64,000 nucleotides of DNA, taken from contig NZ_CP108518.1 of the NCBI RefSeq assembly GCF_035989885.1, positions 3,764,501 through 3,828,500 on the forward strand. Reading direction: 5' to 3'. Numbering within the stretch: the first letter of the stretch is position 1; each line of letters begins with the position of its first letter. A model generated the notes under the pieces. That model had not been told where the DNA came from. It saw nothing but the letters and a program-made list of their open reading frames with translations, and ran no database searches. The translations under genes were made by a program, and so were the position numbers. Shown piece by piece: positions 50,611-59,431 of this stretch. The stretch is from Streptomyces sp. NBC_01232 (GTDB lineage: Bacteria; Actinomycetota; Actinomycetes; Streptomycetales; Streptomycetaceae).

Positions 50611-52209
50611 TCACATCCGGAAGACGCCGAAGCCGCCACGGGCGCCCTCGACGGGAGCGTTGTGGACGGCCGAGAGGCACAGGCCGAGGACGGTACGGGT
50701 GTCGCGCGGGTCGATGACCCCGTCGTCGTACAGCCGCCCGGACAGGAACATGGGCAGGGACTCGGACTCGATCTGCGCTTCGACGAAGGCGCGCATCCCG
50801 GCGTCGGCCTCCTCGTCGTACGGGAGTCCCTTCGCGGCGGCGGACTGGCGGGAGACGATGGAGAGCACGCCGGCCAGTTGCTGGGGTCCCATGACGGCGG
50901 ACTTGGCACTGGGCCAGGCGAAGAGGAAGCGGGGCTCGTAGGCGCGGCCGCACATGCCGTAGTGGCCGGCGCCGTAGCTCGCGCCGATGAGGACGGAGAG
51001 GTGGGGGACGCGGGAGTTGGAGACCGCGTTGATCATCATCGAGCCGTGCTTGATGATGCCGCCCTGCTCGTACTCCTTGCCGACCATGTAGCCGGTGGTG
51101 TTGTGGAGGAAGAGGAGGGGGATGTCGCGCTGGTTGGCGAGCTGGATGAACTGGGCGGCCTTCTGGGACTCGGCGCTGAACAGCACGCCCTGCGCGTTGG
51201 CGAGGATGCCGACCGGGTAGCCGTGCAGGGTGGCCCAGCCGGTGACGAGGCTGGGGCCGTAGAGGGGCTTGAACTCGTCGAAGTCGGAGGCGTCGACGAT
51301 CCGGGCGATGACCTCGCGCGGGTCGAAGGGGGTCTTGAGGTCGGGCGGGACGATGCCGAGGAGTTCCTCGGGGTCGTGGAGGGGTTCCTCGGCCTTCGGC
51401 GGGTCCTGGTGCGGCTTGCGGTGGTTGAGCCGGGCGACGATGCGGCGGGCCTGGCGGATCGCGTCGTACTCGTCGAGGGCATAGTGGTCGGCGAGTCCGG
51501 AGGTGCGGGCGTGCATGTCGGCGCCGCCGAGGGACTCGTCGTCGCTCTCCTCGCCGGTGGCCATCTTGACCAGGGGCGGGCCGCCGAGGAACACCTTGGA
51601 ACGGTCCTTGATCATGACGGTGTGGTCGGACATGCCGGGGACGTACGCGCCTCCGGCGGTGGAGTTGCCGAAGACGACCGCGACGGTGGGGATGCCCTCG
51701 GCCGAGAGCCGGGTGATGTCGCGGAAGATCGCGCCGCCCGGGATGAAGATCTCCTTCTGGGAGGGCAGGTCGGCGCCGCCGGACTCCACGAGGCTGATGA
51801 CGGGGAGGCGGTTCCGGCGGGCGATCTCATTGGCCCGCAGTGCCTTCTTCAGCGTCCACGGGTTGGAGGCTCCGCCGCGGACGGTGGGGTCGTTGGCGGT
51901 GATCAGGCACTCGACGCCCTCGACCGTGCCGATGCCGGTGACCATGGAGGCGCCGACGGGATAGTCGCTGCCCCAGGCGGCGAGCGGGGACAGCTCCAGG
52001 AACGGGGTGTCCGGGTCGAGGAGCAGCTCGACGCGCTCGCGCGCCAGGAGCTTGCCGCGGGCCCGGTGGCGGGCCGTGTACTTCTCGCCGCCGCCCTCCA
52101 GGGCCTTGGCGTGCTCGGAGTCGAGGGCGGCGAGGCGCTCCAGCACGGCGGTACGGGCCTGCGCGTGCTCCGGAGCGTGGGGGTCGACGGTGGTGCCGAG
52201 GCGGGTCAT
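50611..52209 (-). CDS. Acyl-CoA carboxylase beta (carboxyltransferase) subunit
   Basis: A 532-residue carboxyltransferase. ALDSEHAKALEGGGEKYTARHRARGKLLARERV is the usual opening (abbreviated), NSTAGGAYVPGMSDH and LIGASYGAGHYGMCGRAYEPRF form the acyl- and biotin-binding glycine loops. The sequence is of the MccB/AtuC/LiuB-like type with a large central insertion. Its ATG overlaps the AtuA-like stop (ATGA). It works with the alpha subunit downstream. Confidence 0.92.
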   Translation of the reverse strand: MTRLGTTVDPHAPEHAQARTAVLERLAALDSEHAKALEGGGEKYTARHRARGKLLARERVELLLDPDTPFLELSPLAAWGSDYPVGASMVTGIGTVEGVECLITANDPTVRGGASNPWTLKKALRANEIARRNRLPVISLVESGGADLPSQKEIFIPGGAIFRDITRLSAEGIPTVAVVFGNSTAGGAYVPGMSDHTVMIKDRSKVFLGGPPLVKMATGEESDDESLGGADMHARTSGLADHYALDEYDAIRQARRIVARLNHRKPHQDPPKAEEPLHDPEELLGIVPPDLKTPFDPREVIARIVDASDFDEFKPLYGPSLVTGWATLHGYPVGILANAQGVLFSAESQKAAQFIQLANQRDIPLLFLHNTTGYMVGKEYEQGGIIKHGSMMINAVSNSRVPHLSVLIGASYGAGHYGMCGRAYEPRFLFAWPSAKSAVMGPQQLAGVLSIVSRQSAAAKGLPYDEEADAGMRAFVEAQIESESLPMFLSGRLYDDGVIDPRDTRTVLGLCLSAVHNAPVEGARGGFGVFRM

Positions 52210-53921
52210 GGGGTGGCCTCCGGGGCCGGCAGGAGTGCGACGGGAATGTCGAGGTGGCGGGCGCGGAGCCATTCGCCGAGGGCCTTGGCCTGGGGGTCGA
52301 AGCGGTGGCCGGAGGCGACGCCGTCGCCGAGGATGCCGGTGACGGTGAAGTTCAGGGCGCGCAGGTGCGGGAGTTCGTGGCGGGTGACGGTGTGCTGCGC
52401 GGTCTCGGGGAGCAGTTCCTGGAACACCTCGGCGGTGAGGGTGTGGAGCAGCCAGTCCCAGGCAGGGTCGGTCTCGGCCCAGACCCCGACGTTGGCGTCG
52501 CCGCCCTTGTCGCCGCTGCGGGCCCCTGCCAGCGCCCCGAGGGGGGCGCGGACGGTCTCCCGGGGCTCCGCCGGGGGGACTGGGGGTGCGGGGGGCCGGG
52601 CCGGCGGGGCTGGATGCGGCTCCGCCGCAGGGGTGGGGGGTGGAGCCGGGACTCGTACGCGGGTGCCGTCCGGGAGGACCGCCACGTGCGGGACCTGGTC
52701 CGACGGGATCAGGGTCGAGGTGAAGACGCCGTAGGGCTGGGCCGGTCCGGGCGGGGAGCCGACATGGAAGCCCGGATAGCTGCCGAGGGCCAGTTCGACC
52801 GCCGTCGAGGTCAGGGCGCGGCCCACCCGGTCGGGGGACGGGTCACGGACCACGAGCCTCAGCAGGGCGGCGGCCGTCTCCTGGGTGTCGGCGTCCTCGT
52901 GGTCGGTGCGCGACAGGGTCCAGGCGGCGTCCGCCACGCCCTCGAGCGCGTCGGCCAGCTGGGACCGGACGAGGTCCGCCTTCGCCTCGATGTCCAGGCC
53001 GGTCAGGACGAAGACGACCTCGTTGCGCCAGCCGCCGATCCGTGTGACGCCCACCTTGAGGTCGGCCGGCGGGGCCTCTCCGCGGACGCCGTCGATGCGT
53101 ACCCGGTCGGCTCCCTCGTCGGTCAGCCGGACGGTGTCCAGGCGGGTGGTCACGTCGGGGCCGAGGTAGCGGACGCCCTGGGTCTCGTAGAGGAGCTGGG
53201 CGGTGACGGTGCCCGCGGTGACGGCTCCGCCCGTGCCGGGGTGCTTGGTGATGACCGCGGAGCCGTCCTCGGAGATCTCCGCCAGCGGGAAGCCGGGGCG
53301 GCGGACGTCGTGCCGGGCGAAGAAGGAGTAGTTGCCGCCGGTGGCCTGGGTGCCGCACTCCAGGACGTGGCCCGCGGCCACCGCTCCCGCGAGCCGGTCG
53401 TAGTCGTCCGGGGCCCAGTCGAACCACCAGGCCGCCGGGCCGCTGACCAGGGCCGCGTCCGTGACCCGGCCGGTCACCACGACGTCCGCGCCGGCGCTCA
53501 GGCAGGCCGCGATCCCGGCGCCGCCGAGATAGGCGTTGGCCGTCAGTGCCCCGTCCGTACGCGCGGTGAGGTCGTCGCCCTCGACGTGGGCCACCCGTAC
53601 CGGTACGCCGGCCTTCGCCGCCAGTTGCCGTACCGCGTCGGCGAGTCCGGCCGGGTTGAGGCCGCCGGCGTTCGTGACGATCCGTACGCCCCGCTCGTGC
53701 GCGAGCCCGAGCCCCTCCTCCAGCTGGCGCAGGAAGGTCTTGGCGTAGCCGAGGTCCGGGTTCTTCAGGCGGTCGCGGCCCAGGATCAGCATGGTCAGCT
53801 CGGCCAGGTAGTCCCCGGTCACCACGTCCAGCGGGCCGCCGGTCAGCATCTCGCGCAGGGCGTCGAAGCGGTCCCCGTAGAAGCCCGAGGCGTTGCCGAT
53901 GAGGAGCGGGCGCCGGGTCAC
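52206..53921 (-). CDS. AtuA-like protein (acyclic terpene utilisation family, DUF1446)
   Basis: A 571-residue AtuA-family protein. The N-terminal DUF1446 domain (about residues 5-420) opens IGNASGFYGDRFDAL and contains TNAGGLNPAGLADAVRQLA and GRVTDAALVSGPAAW. A Pro-rich linker (about 425-460) joins a C-terminal AtuA-like ferredoxin-fold domain (RSGDKGGDANVGVWA). Family knowledge: atuA is required for citronellol/geraniol growth in Pseudomonas, biochemical role unresolved. GTG start overlaps the stop of the upstream gene. Its presence with carboxylase and dehydrogenase defines this operon. Confidence 0.88.
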   Translation of the reverse strand: MTRRPLLIGNASGFYGDRFDALREMLTGGPLDVVTGDYLAELTMLILGRDRLKNPDLGYAKTFLRQLEEGLGLAHERGVRIVTNAGGLNPAGLADAVRQLAAKAGVPVRVAHVEGDDLTARTDGALTANAYLGGAGIAACLSAGADVVVTGRVTDAALVSGPAAWWFDWAPDDYDRLAGAVAAGHVLECGTQATGGNYSFFARHDVRRPGFPLAEISEDGSAVITKHPGTGGAVTAGTVTAQLLYETQGVRYLGPDVTTRLDTVRLTDEGADRVRIDGVRGEAPPADLKVGVTRIGGWRNEVVFVLTGLDIEAKADLVRSQLADALEGVADAAWTLSRTDHEDADTQETAAALLRLVVRDPSPDRVGRALTSTAVELALGSYPGFHVGSPPGPAQPYGVFTSTLIPSDQVPHVAVLPDGTRVRVPAPPPTPAAEPHPAPPARPPAPPVPPAEPRETVRAPLGALAGARSGDKGGDANVGVWAETDPAWDWLLHTLTAEVFQELLPETAQHTVTRHELPHLRALNFTVTGILGDGVASGHRFDPQAKALGEWLRARHLDIPVALLPAPEATP

Positions 53922-54730
53922 CGCGAGGCTCCCGGTTCCCGGCCGGGTCCCGCGGGGCCCGCGAAGGCCTGGGCGATGTCGAGCCAGCGGTCCGCGTCGG
54001 GGCCGGTCGCGGTCAGGTCCAGGTCGGCGCGGTGGGCGCGCCGGGTGACCAGCAGGCAGAAGTCGAGCGCCGGGCCGGTGACCCGCTGCGGGGCGTCCGG
54101 CGGGCCGTAGGTCCACACCTGCGGACCGTCGGGAGCCGTCAACTCCACCCGGAACTCCGCGGCGGGCGCGGGCAGTCCGCGGACGGCGTAGGCGTAGTCG
54201 CGGGCCCGTACGCCGATCCGCGCCACGTGCCGCAGCCGCGCGGTCGGGGTGCGGCGCACGCCGAGTGCGTCGGCGACGTCCTGGCCGTGCGCCCAGGTCT
54301 CCATCAGCCGGGCGCTGGCCATCGAGGCGGCCTTCATCGGCGGTCCGTACCAGGGGAATCGGGTGTCGGGCGAGGCCGCGGCGAGCGCCGTGTCGAGGGC
54401 GCCGCGCGTGGCCCGCCAGCGGGCGAGCAGCTCGGCCGGCGCCAGCCCGGCGCCCTCCTGCGCGCCCTCGTCGACGAAGGTGTCGGGGGCCTTGAGGGCC
54501 TCCTCGACCATGGCGCCGAAGCCGGTGGCGTCGGTGAGGGAGAGCAGCGAGGCCCGGTCGGTCCAGTGCAGGTGGGCGATCTGGTGGGCGACGGTCCAGC
54601 CGGGCGCGGGGGTGGGCCGGGCCCAGTCGGGGGCGGCCAACTCCCCTACCAGAGAGTCCAGTTCACGGCCCTCCTCACGCAGATCTGCGAAGACGGCGAC
54701 GGCTGCGTCGACGGCGGACGGATCGGGCAC
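53918..54730 (-). CDS. TIGR03084-type MDMPI-like protein
   Basis: A 270-residue helical protein of the DinB/mycothiol-dependent family. The WTVAHQIAHLHWTDR segment near residue 46 has the His cluster of these proteins, and ARLMETWAHGQDVADALG supplies the second His. Members occur in actinobacterial acyl-CoA operons and may use mycothiol, but no reaction is established. It starts at GTG 54730 with GGGGAG ahead. It is the first gene of the carboxylase/AtuA operon. Confidence 0.8.
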   Translation of the reverse strand: MPDPSAVDAAVAVFADLREEGRELDSLVGELAAPDWARPTPAPGWTVAHQIAHLHWTDRASLLSLTDATGFGAMVEEALKAPDTFVDEGAQEGAGLAPAELLARWRATRGALDTALAAASPDTRFPWYGPPMKAASMASARLMETWAHGQDVADALGVRRTPTARLRHVARIGVRARDYAYAVRGLPAPAAEFRVELTAPDGPQVWTYGPPDAPQRVTGPALDFCLLVTRRAHRADLDLTATGPDADRWLDIAQAFAGPAGPGREPGASR

Positions 54731-55033
54731 GGTGCGCTCCCCTTCTCGGCGTGAGGGGAACACTGGCAGCACCCGGCAAAACAATCAAGCACGCTTGCAT
54801 GATTTTCTCGTAGGTCGGCGCCTTCCCGCCACGCGCACCAAACCGGTGCGCGGGAAGGGCAGTTGCCCTCGGGCTCGGTCGGCCGCAGGTCGCGCCGCAC
54901 AGCGGCCCGCGGGACGGCGGGGGCGATTCAGGCCGTAAGCCGGAAACTCGCGATACGTCACCGGATGTCCCGTCGATACTGAACGTCCGCTCCGGGCCCG
55001 GGCGAGCGCACACCACGCACCACACCCACGTTC
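54731..55033. other. Divergent intergenic region, carboxylase operon / hydrolase leader
   Basis: 303 bp without a gene. Apart from the TetR-like palindrome at 54786-54797 I see no strong hairpin. The promoters of the minus-strand carboxylase operon and the plus-strand hydrolase must both lie here; no -35/-10 pair could be assigned with confidence. Confidence 0.45.
54786..54797. promoter_or_regulatory. TetR-like palindrome at operon head
   Basis: CAAGCACGCTTG with flanking AT/AT symmetry (5-2-5 arms, perfect), 55 bp before the first gene of the carboxylase operon. It is the likely site of the operon's TetR protein (inference). Confidence 0.6.
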
Positions 55034-55093
55034 GTGTCACTCGACGAAGACGAAGACGACGAAGACGACGACGAAGAGGATGGACTGACGTGA
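55034..55093 (+). CDS. Acidic leader ORF before CocE-type hydrolase
   Basis: GTG start, 19 codons, reading MSLDEDEDDEDDDEEDGLT then TGA; 13 of the residues are acidic. The TGA shares bases with the GTG/ATG start of the hydrolase, so translation may be coupled. Alternatively the purine-rich GAC/GAA run is only a ribosome-loading sequence. No known homologue. Confidence 0.4.
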   Translation: MSLDEDEDDEDDDEEDGLT

Positions 55094-56715
55094 TGACCCC
55101 AGCCGCCCGCACCCCCTTCTCCCTGTATCCCGAGCTCGACGCGACCGCCCTCACCGCCTTCATCTCCGCCCTGGAGAGCGGCGACGTCACCGGCCTCGCC
55201 CCCGCCCGCGCCGCCGAGGTCGGCGAGGTCCGCTCCGTCGCCGTGTTCACCCGCGGCAAGGTGACCGGCGCCGACGGGGACCTGCTCGACGCCGCGCTCT
55301 GGCGGCACACCGGGACCCAGCCCCGCCCCGCGATCGTCATGCCCTCGCCGTGGTCGAGCCTGGGCTGGCTGCCGTACGCCGTCCAGGCCTCCCTCTTCGC
55401 GGCCCGCGGCTACAACGTCCTCGCCTACTCCACCCGCGGCTTCGCCGGCTCCGAGGGCCAGGTCGACGTGGCGGGCCCGCTCGACGTCGCCGACGGCAGC
55501 CGGGCCCTGGACCACCTGATCGAGCGCAGCACCGGCCCCGTGACGAAGGCCGGCTTCCTCGGGGACTCGTACGGCTCCGGCATCAGCCAGCTCGTCGCCG
55601 CGCACGACACCCGCGTCGACGCCGTGGTGGCGCTCAGCACCTGGGGCGATCTCGGGGAGGTCTTCTACGAGAACTCCACCCGGCACGTCGCGGCCGTACG
55701 GGCCCTGCTCGAAGCGGCCGCGAAGGCGCGGCTGAGCCCGCAGACGCAGAGCGTCTTCGACAACGTCCTCGCCGACCGCGACGTCCAGGGCACCCTGCGC
55801 TGGGCGGAGACGCGCTCGCCCTTCAGCCACATCAAGGAGCTCAACCGCCGCCAGGTGCCGGTCCTGTTCTCGCACGCCTGGCACGAGACGCTCTTCCCGC
55901 CCAACCAGATGCTGAAGATGTTCAACGAGCTGACCGGTCCGAAACGTCTCGCGGTCTCGATCGGCGACCACTCCGGACCGGAGACGACGGGCATGCTCGG
56001 CCTGCCCAACCGGATCTGGACGGATGCCCACCGCTGGTTCGACCGCCACCTGCGGGACATCGACAACGGCATCGACGCCGAGGGGCAGGTGCTCGGCGAG
56101 GTGATGTGGAGCAAGACCCTCGAACCCCGGCCCACCTGGCCCTCCCTCACCGAACAGGTGGAACGGCTGCACCTGGCGGACGACGGGGAACTCGGCGGGG
56201 AGCCGCAGGCCGGCTGGACGTCGACCGTGCTGTGCGGGATGGACACCCCGGCGACCGTCGCCGACCGGGTCGTCATGTCCGGCTACGCGGAGATCGCCGG
56301 CCGCCCGAAGGTCTACCGGACCCAGGACATCGACCGCACCGTCGCCGCCGTGTGGACCGCGGACCCGGCCGGGGAGATCACCCGGCTGCGCGGCATACCG
56401 CGGCTGCGCGTCACGTACCGCGCGGCGAACCCCGGTTCCACCTTCGTCGCGTACCTCCTCGACACGGCGCCCGACGGCACGGCCCACCTGATCACGCACG
56501 CCCCGTTCACCGACCTCGACTCCCCGCCCGACAGCCTGATCAGCGCCGACATGGACCTGCAGGCGACGGCGTACGACGTGCCGCGCGGCCACCGGCTGAT
56601 GCTGGTGATCGACGCCCGCGATCCGTTCTACGGCGACGCCAACCTGCCGCGCGCGACGCTGGCCTTCACCTCCCCCGAGGCCACTCCGTCGTACCTGGAC
56701 CTGCCGCTCGGCTGA
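55093..56715 (+). CDS. CocE/NonD family hydrolase (S15/X-Pro dipeptidyl-peptidase-like)
   Basis: A 540-residue alpha/beta hydrolase plus beta-jelly-roll protein. The nucleophile elbow GFLGDSYGSGIS (Ser at about residue 160), an acid in the HAWHETLFP region, and the catalytic His in IGDHSGPE are visible. The C-terminal half (about 350-540) is the galactose-binding-like domain of CocE/X-Pro peptidases. It cleaves an acyl or peptidyl bond of unknown substrate. No signal peptide is visible, so cytosolic. Start ATG 55093 or GTG 55090. Confidence 0.88.
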   Translation: MTPAARTPFSLYPELDATALTAFISALESGDVTGLAPARAAEVGEVRSVAVFTRGKVTGADGDLLDAALWRHTGTQPRPAIVMPSPWSSLGWLPYAVQASLFAARGYNVLAYSTRGFAGSEGQVDVAGPLDVADGSRALDHLIERSTGPVTKAGFLGDSYGSGISQLVAAHDTRVDAVVALSTWGDLGEVFYENSTRHVAAVRALLEAAAKARLSPQTQSVFDNVLADRDVQGTLRWAETRSPFSHIKELNRRQVPVLFSHAWHETLFPPNQMLKMFNELTGPKRLAVSIGDHSGPETTGMLGLPNRIWTDAHRWFDRHLRDIDNGIDAEGQVLGEVMWSKTLEPRPTWPSLTEQVERLHLADDGELGGEPQAGWTSTVLCGMDTPATVADRVVMSGYAEIAGRPKVYRTQDIDRTVAAVWTADPAGEITRLRGIPRLRVTYRAANPGSTFVAYLLDTAPDGTAHLITHAPFTDLDSPPDSLISADMDLQATAYDVPRGHRLMLVIDARDPFYGDANLPRATLAFTSPEATPSYLDLPLG

Positions 56716-56729
56716 GCCCGTGCGCGGGC

Positions 56730-56767
56730 GCCCGCCCGGCCGGTCCCCCGCGGCCGGCCGGGCGGGC
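56730..56767. terminator. Bidirectional terminator, hydrolase / small gene
   Basis: 14-bp perfect stem GCCCGCCCGGCCGG with its complement and a 10-base loop in the convergent gap. Confidence 0.85.
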
Positions 56768-56802
56768 CGCCGCGGGGACGGCCCTCACGGCGGGCGCAGC
56801 GC

Positions 56803-57114
56803 TCACGGCTCGGTCGGCCCGCTGTCGATGACGTGCCGGAAGGCCTTCACCGCGCGGGCCAGTGCGCGGGCATGGTTCCAGGCGCCCAGGGGAGAGTTCT
56901 CCGGGCCGCTGCCGATCAGCGCGCGCCAGTCCTCCAGGGCGGCGGTGGCCGCGTCCGCCCTGCCCAGGCGGACGACCTCCCCGCGCAGCTGCTCGCCGTG
57001 CCGGGCCAGGCCGGACCGGAGCACTTCGATCTCCCCGTCGGGCGGCTTGAGGTTGTAGGGAACGAGCGTCTTCGCAACCAGGACCGCCACGGTGTCCACA
57101 GGAATCCGGTGCAC
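56803..57114 (-). CDS. Small hypothetical protein (DUF6415-like)
   Basis: A 103-residue helical protein from GTG 57114 with GAGGAG 10-15 bases upstream. The middle reads LARHGEQLRGEVVRLGRADA and the end WNHARALARAVKAFRHVIDSG. It resembles DUF6415 proteins found beside GntR or XRE regulators in Streptomyces; no function known. A 12-bp palindrome lies 55-67 bp upstream and the GntR gene lies upstream on the same strand with a terminator between. Confidence 0.6.
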   Translation of the reverse strand: MHRIPVDTVAVLVAKTLVPYNLKPPDGEIEVLRSGLARHGEQLRGEVVRLGRADAATAALEDWRALIGSGPENSPLGAWNHARALARAVKAFRHVIDSGPTEP

Positions 57115-57169
57115 AGCAGATCACTCCTCGCGAGGGAACGGGAGATGCAGGTCCCCAGGGAACCAGAAG

Positions 57170-57181
57170 CTCCCTAGGGAG
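57170..57181. promoter_or_regulatory. Palindrome CTCCCTAGGGAG, GntR-site candidate
   Basis: Perfect 12-bp palindrome upstream of the small DUF6415-like gene. Its core CTCCCTAGGG is repeated at 58016-58025 before the GntR gene itself, so it is probably bound by that regulator. Confidence 0.55.
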
Positions 57182-57223
57182 ATCAAGCGGAGTGGCGGGC
57201 CAGTGAAAGCAGGACAGCGAAAA

Positions 57224-57243
57224 GGGCCCACCGAAGTGGGCCC
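57224..57243 (-). terminator. UUCG-loop terminator after GntR gene
   Basis: On the minus strand: GGGCCCAC, TTCG loop, GTGGGCCC, then TTT. A stable tetraloop hairpin with T-tract, 20 bp past the GntR stop. Confidence 0.85.
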
Positions 57244-57262
57244 CGTCCCGCACACCGGTGCG

Positions 57263-58000
57263 TCAGCTGCTGAAGTCGTACTGCATCACATACGACCCCG
57301 CGTCCAGGAGCATGTGGTTCACCTCGACCGGTCTGCCCTCCGCGGTCATCGCGGTCCGGCAGATCTCGACCACGGGAGTCGCCGGCAGGAGGGCGAGCAG
57401 CTCCGTCTCCTCCGGACTGGGCATCCGGGCGCGGAGTTCCTCCGTGAAGCCGACGGGAGCCATACCGAGGTCCGCCAGCCGGGCGTACACCCCGCCGGGG
57501 CCGGGATCGGGCCGGGCGATCGGGGTCCGGCGGACGAGTCCGGCGGCGAGGTACGAGGTCGCCTGCTGCACCGGGGAGCCGTCGACGACGTACCGGCGGC
57601 TGCGCACGAGGACGCTCTCGCCGTCGTCCAGACGCAGAGCGCCCGCCACCCAGCCGGGCGGCTCCGTCTCGTAGACCTCGATATCGACGACCCCCATCGC
57701 CCGGTCGCTCACGTCCGCGGCCCAGATCGAGGTGCCGGAGGACCACTGGGACCGGGACAGGCGCCGCGTCGCCACACGGCGGATCGGCTTGAACTCGCGG
57801 ACGTAGGTGCCGGAGCCGGGCCGCGCGTGGGCCGCCCCCTCCGCGACCAGGAGCTTCAGCGCGTTCGCGGCGGTCATCTTGGCCACCCCGTACTGCTTGA
57901 CGAGCGCGGGCTCTCCGGGCAGCCGGGCGCCGGGACCGAACTCACCGGAGTCGATGCGCGCCCGCAAGTCGTCGGCGATCTGTCGCGCCGTCTCGGGCAT
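57263..58000 (-). CDS. GntR family regulator (HutC subfamily)
   Basis: A 245-residue regulator. The N-terminal winged HTH (about residues 1-70) shows LRARIDSGEFGPGARLPGEPALVKQYGVAKMTAANAL in abbreviated form. The UTRA effector domain follows (about 95-240). Starts at ATG 58000 with GGAGG. The CTCCCTAGGG sequence 16-25 bases upstream suggests autoregulation, and the same sequence stands before the downstream small gene. Effector unknown. Confidence 0.88.
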   Translation of the reverse strand: MPETARQIADDLRARIDSGEFGPGARLPGEPALVKQYGVAKMTAANALKLLVAEGAAHARPGSGTYVREFKPIRRVATRRLSRSQWSSGTSIWAADVSDRAMGVVDIEVYETEPPGWVAGALRLDDGESVLVRSRRYVVDGSPVQQATSYLAAGLVRRTPIARPDPGPGGVYARLADLGMAPVGFTEELRARMPSPEETELLALLPATPVVEICRTAMTAEGRPVEVNHMLLDAGSYVMQYDFSS

Positions 58001-58015
58001 GACCGTCCTCCGTTT

Positions 58016-58025
58016 CTCCCTAGGG
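58016..58025. promoter_or_regulatory. Copy of CTCCCTAGGG before GntR gene
   Basis: Matches the core of the palindrome at 57170-57181. It is 16 bases upstream of the GntR start, a position fitting autoregulation. Confidence 0.5.
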
Positions 58026-58075
58026 TGGTACCAACTTAGTCAACGGTCGGCGGCCGCGCACGCGGCGGGAGTGCC

Positions 58076-58432
58076 TCAGCAGACCTGCCCGGGGCCCGCC
58101 TTCGCCGTCGCCCGCAGGAGGTCGCGCAGCAGGTCGAAGTCCACCGTGGCGGGGTTGCGGAAGCGGAGGCAGGCCTTGCCCATGTCGTGGGGGGCCAGGC
58201 GGTCCGTGAAGGCGTCCCGGACGTCCGTGCGCATCAGGTAGAAGGAGATGTACTGCTTCTGGTTCGCCCAGGCGATCTCGCCGACGCTCTCGCCCTCCCG
58301 CACGTACGCCGGCATCCCGTACGCGATGGTCTCCTCGAAGCCCGTCAGTTCCGCCACGCACAGCTCCCGCAGGCGGACCAGGGCCTCCCGGCGGGCCTCG
58401 GGGACCGTGGTCAGGTAGGTGGCGACGTCCAT
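58076..58432 (-). CDS. DUF1801 (YdhG-like) protein
   Basis: A 118-residue protein of the DUF1801 family (YdhG/YjbR/CyaY-like fold). GFEETIAYGMPAYVREG and NQKQYISFYLM are typical. Function unknown; related proteins bind no metal. The ATG shares a base with the stop of the DMT transporter gene (TGATG), so it is made with the transporter. Confidence 0.85.
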   Translation of the reverse strand: MDVATYLTTVPEARREALVRLRELCVAELTGFEETIAYGMPAYVREGESVGEIAWANQKQYISFYLMRTDVRDAFTDRLAPHDMGKACLRFRNPATVDFDLLRDLLRATAKAGPGQVC

Positions 58433-59394
58433 CAGGCGGCCTGCTTCCGGATCTGCGAGCGGACCGCGCCCATACTGGCCGCGATCACGAGGGCGATGGC
58501 CAGGGCGTCCAGCGCGGACATGGCCTGGTTCAGGACGAGGAAGCCTGCGGTCGCGGCGATGGCCGGCTCCAGGCTCATCAGGATCGCGAAGGTCGGGGCC
58601 GGCATCCGCCGCAGGGCCAGCAGTTCCAGCGTGTACGGAAGCACGGAGGACAGCACGGCCACGCCCACGCCCAGCGCGATCGTGCTCGGGACCAGCAGGT
58701 CCGAGCCGGCTCCGGCGATGCCCAGCGGCAGCGAGATGACCGCGGCCACCGCCATCGCCAGGGCCAGGCCGTCCGCCTGCGGGAAACGACGGCCCGTACG
58801 CGCGCTGTACACGATGTACGCAGCCCACATCGCGCCCGCCCCGAGCGCGTAGGCCGCGCCCAGCGGGTCGAGGGAGCCGAAGCCGAGGCCGCCCCCGCCG
58901 TGGCCGGACAGCAGGACCACGCCGCCGAGCGCGAGGCCCGCCCACAGGACGTTGACCAGGCGCCGGGAGACGATGACGGAGAGCGCGAGCGGCCCGAGGA
59001 CCTCCAGGGTGACGGCCGGGCCGAGCGGGATCCGGTCGATGGCCTGGTAGAAGAGGCCGTTCATCCCGGCCATGGCGACGCCGAACGCGAGCACCGTGCC
59101 CCAGTCGGAACGGGAGTAGCCGCGCACCTTCGGGCGGCACAGGAGCAACAGCACGATCGCGGCGGCCGCGAGGCGGAGGGTGACCACGCCCGCCGCGCCC
59201 GCCCTCGGCATGATCATGACCGCGAGGGCGGCGCCGAACTGCACCGAGACCCCGGCCGAGATGACCAGCGCGACGGGGCCGAGGCCGGACCCGGACGCGG
59301 GGCCGGAACCGGAACCGGCGCCCGGGGCGGGCGACGGGGCCGACGCGTTGGCCGCCGGCGAGGCCGTCGGGGACGAAGAGGAAGGTGCGGGCAT
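58432..59394 (-). CDS. EamA/DMT family transporter (RhtA-like)
   Basis: A 320-residue inner-membrane exporter with about ten helices and two EamA repeats. A Ser/Ala/Gly-rich cytosolic tail of about 38 residues precedes the first helix (VALVISAGVSVQFGAALAV). Motifs FYQAIDRIPLGPAVTLEVLGPLA and SVLPYTLELLALRRMPAPTF identify the RhtA-like subgroup, which exports amino acids or analogues. Coupled to the DUF1801 gene. Confidence 0.88.
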   Translation of the reverse strand: MPAPSSSSPTASPAANASAPSPAPGAGSGSGPASGSGLGPVALVISAGVSVQFGAALAVMIMPRAGAAGVVTLRLAAAAIVLLLLCRPKVRGYSRSDWGTVLAFGVAMAGMNGLFYQAIDRIPLGPAVTLEVLGPLALSVIVSRRLVNVLWAGLALGGVVLLSGHGGGGLGFGSLDPLGAAYALGAGAMWAAYIVYSARTGRRFPQADGLALAMAVAAVISLPLGIAGAGSDLLVPSTIALGVGVAVLSSVLPYTLELLALRRMPAPTFAILMSLEPAIAATAGFLVLNQAMSALDALAIALVIAASMGAVRSQIRKQAA

Positions 59395-59431
59395 TTATCC
59401 AGACTAAGGCTTGGTAAGGAGTGTCGCCGCA

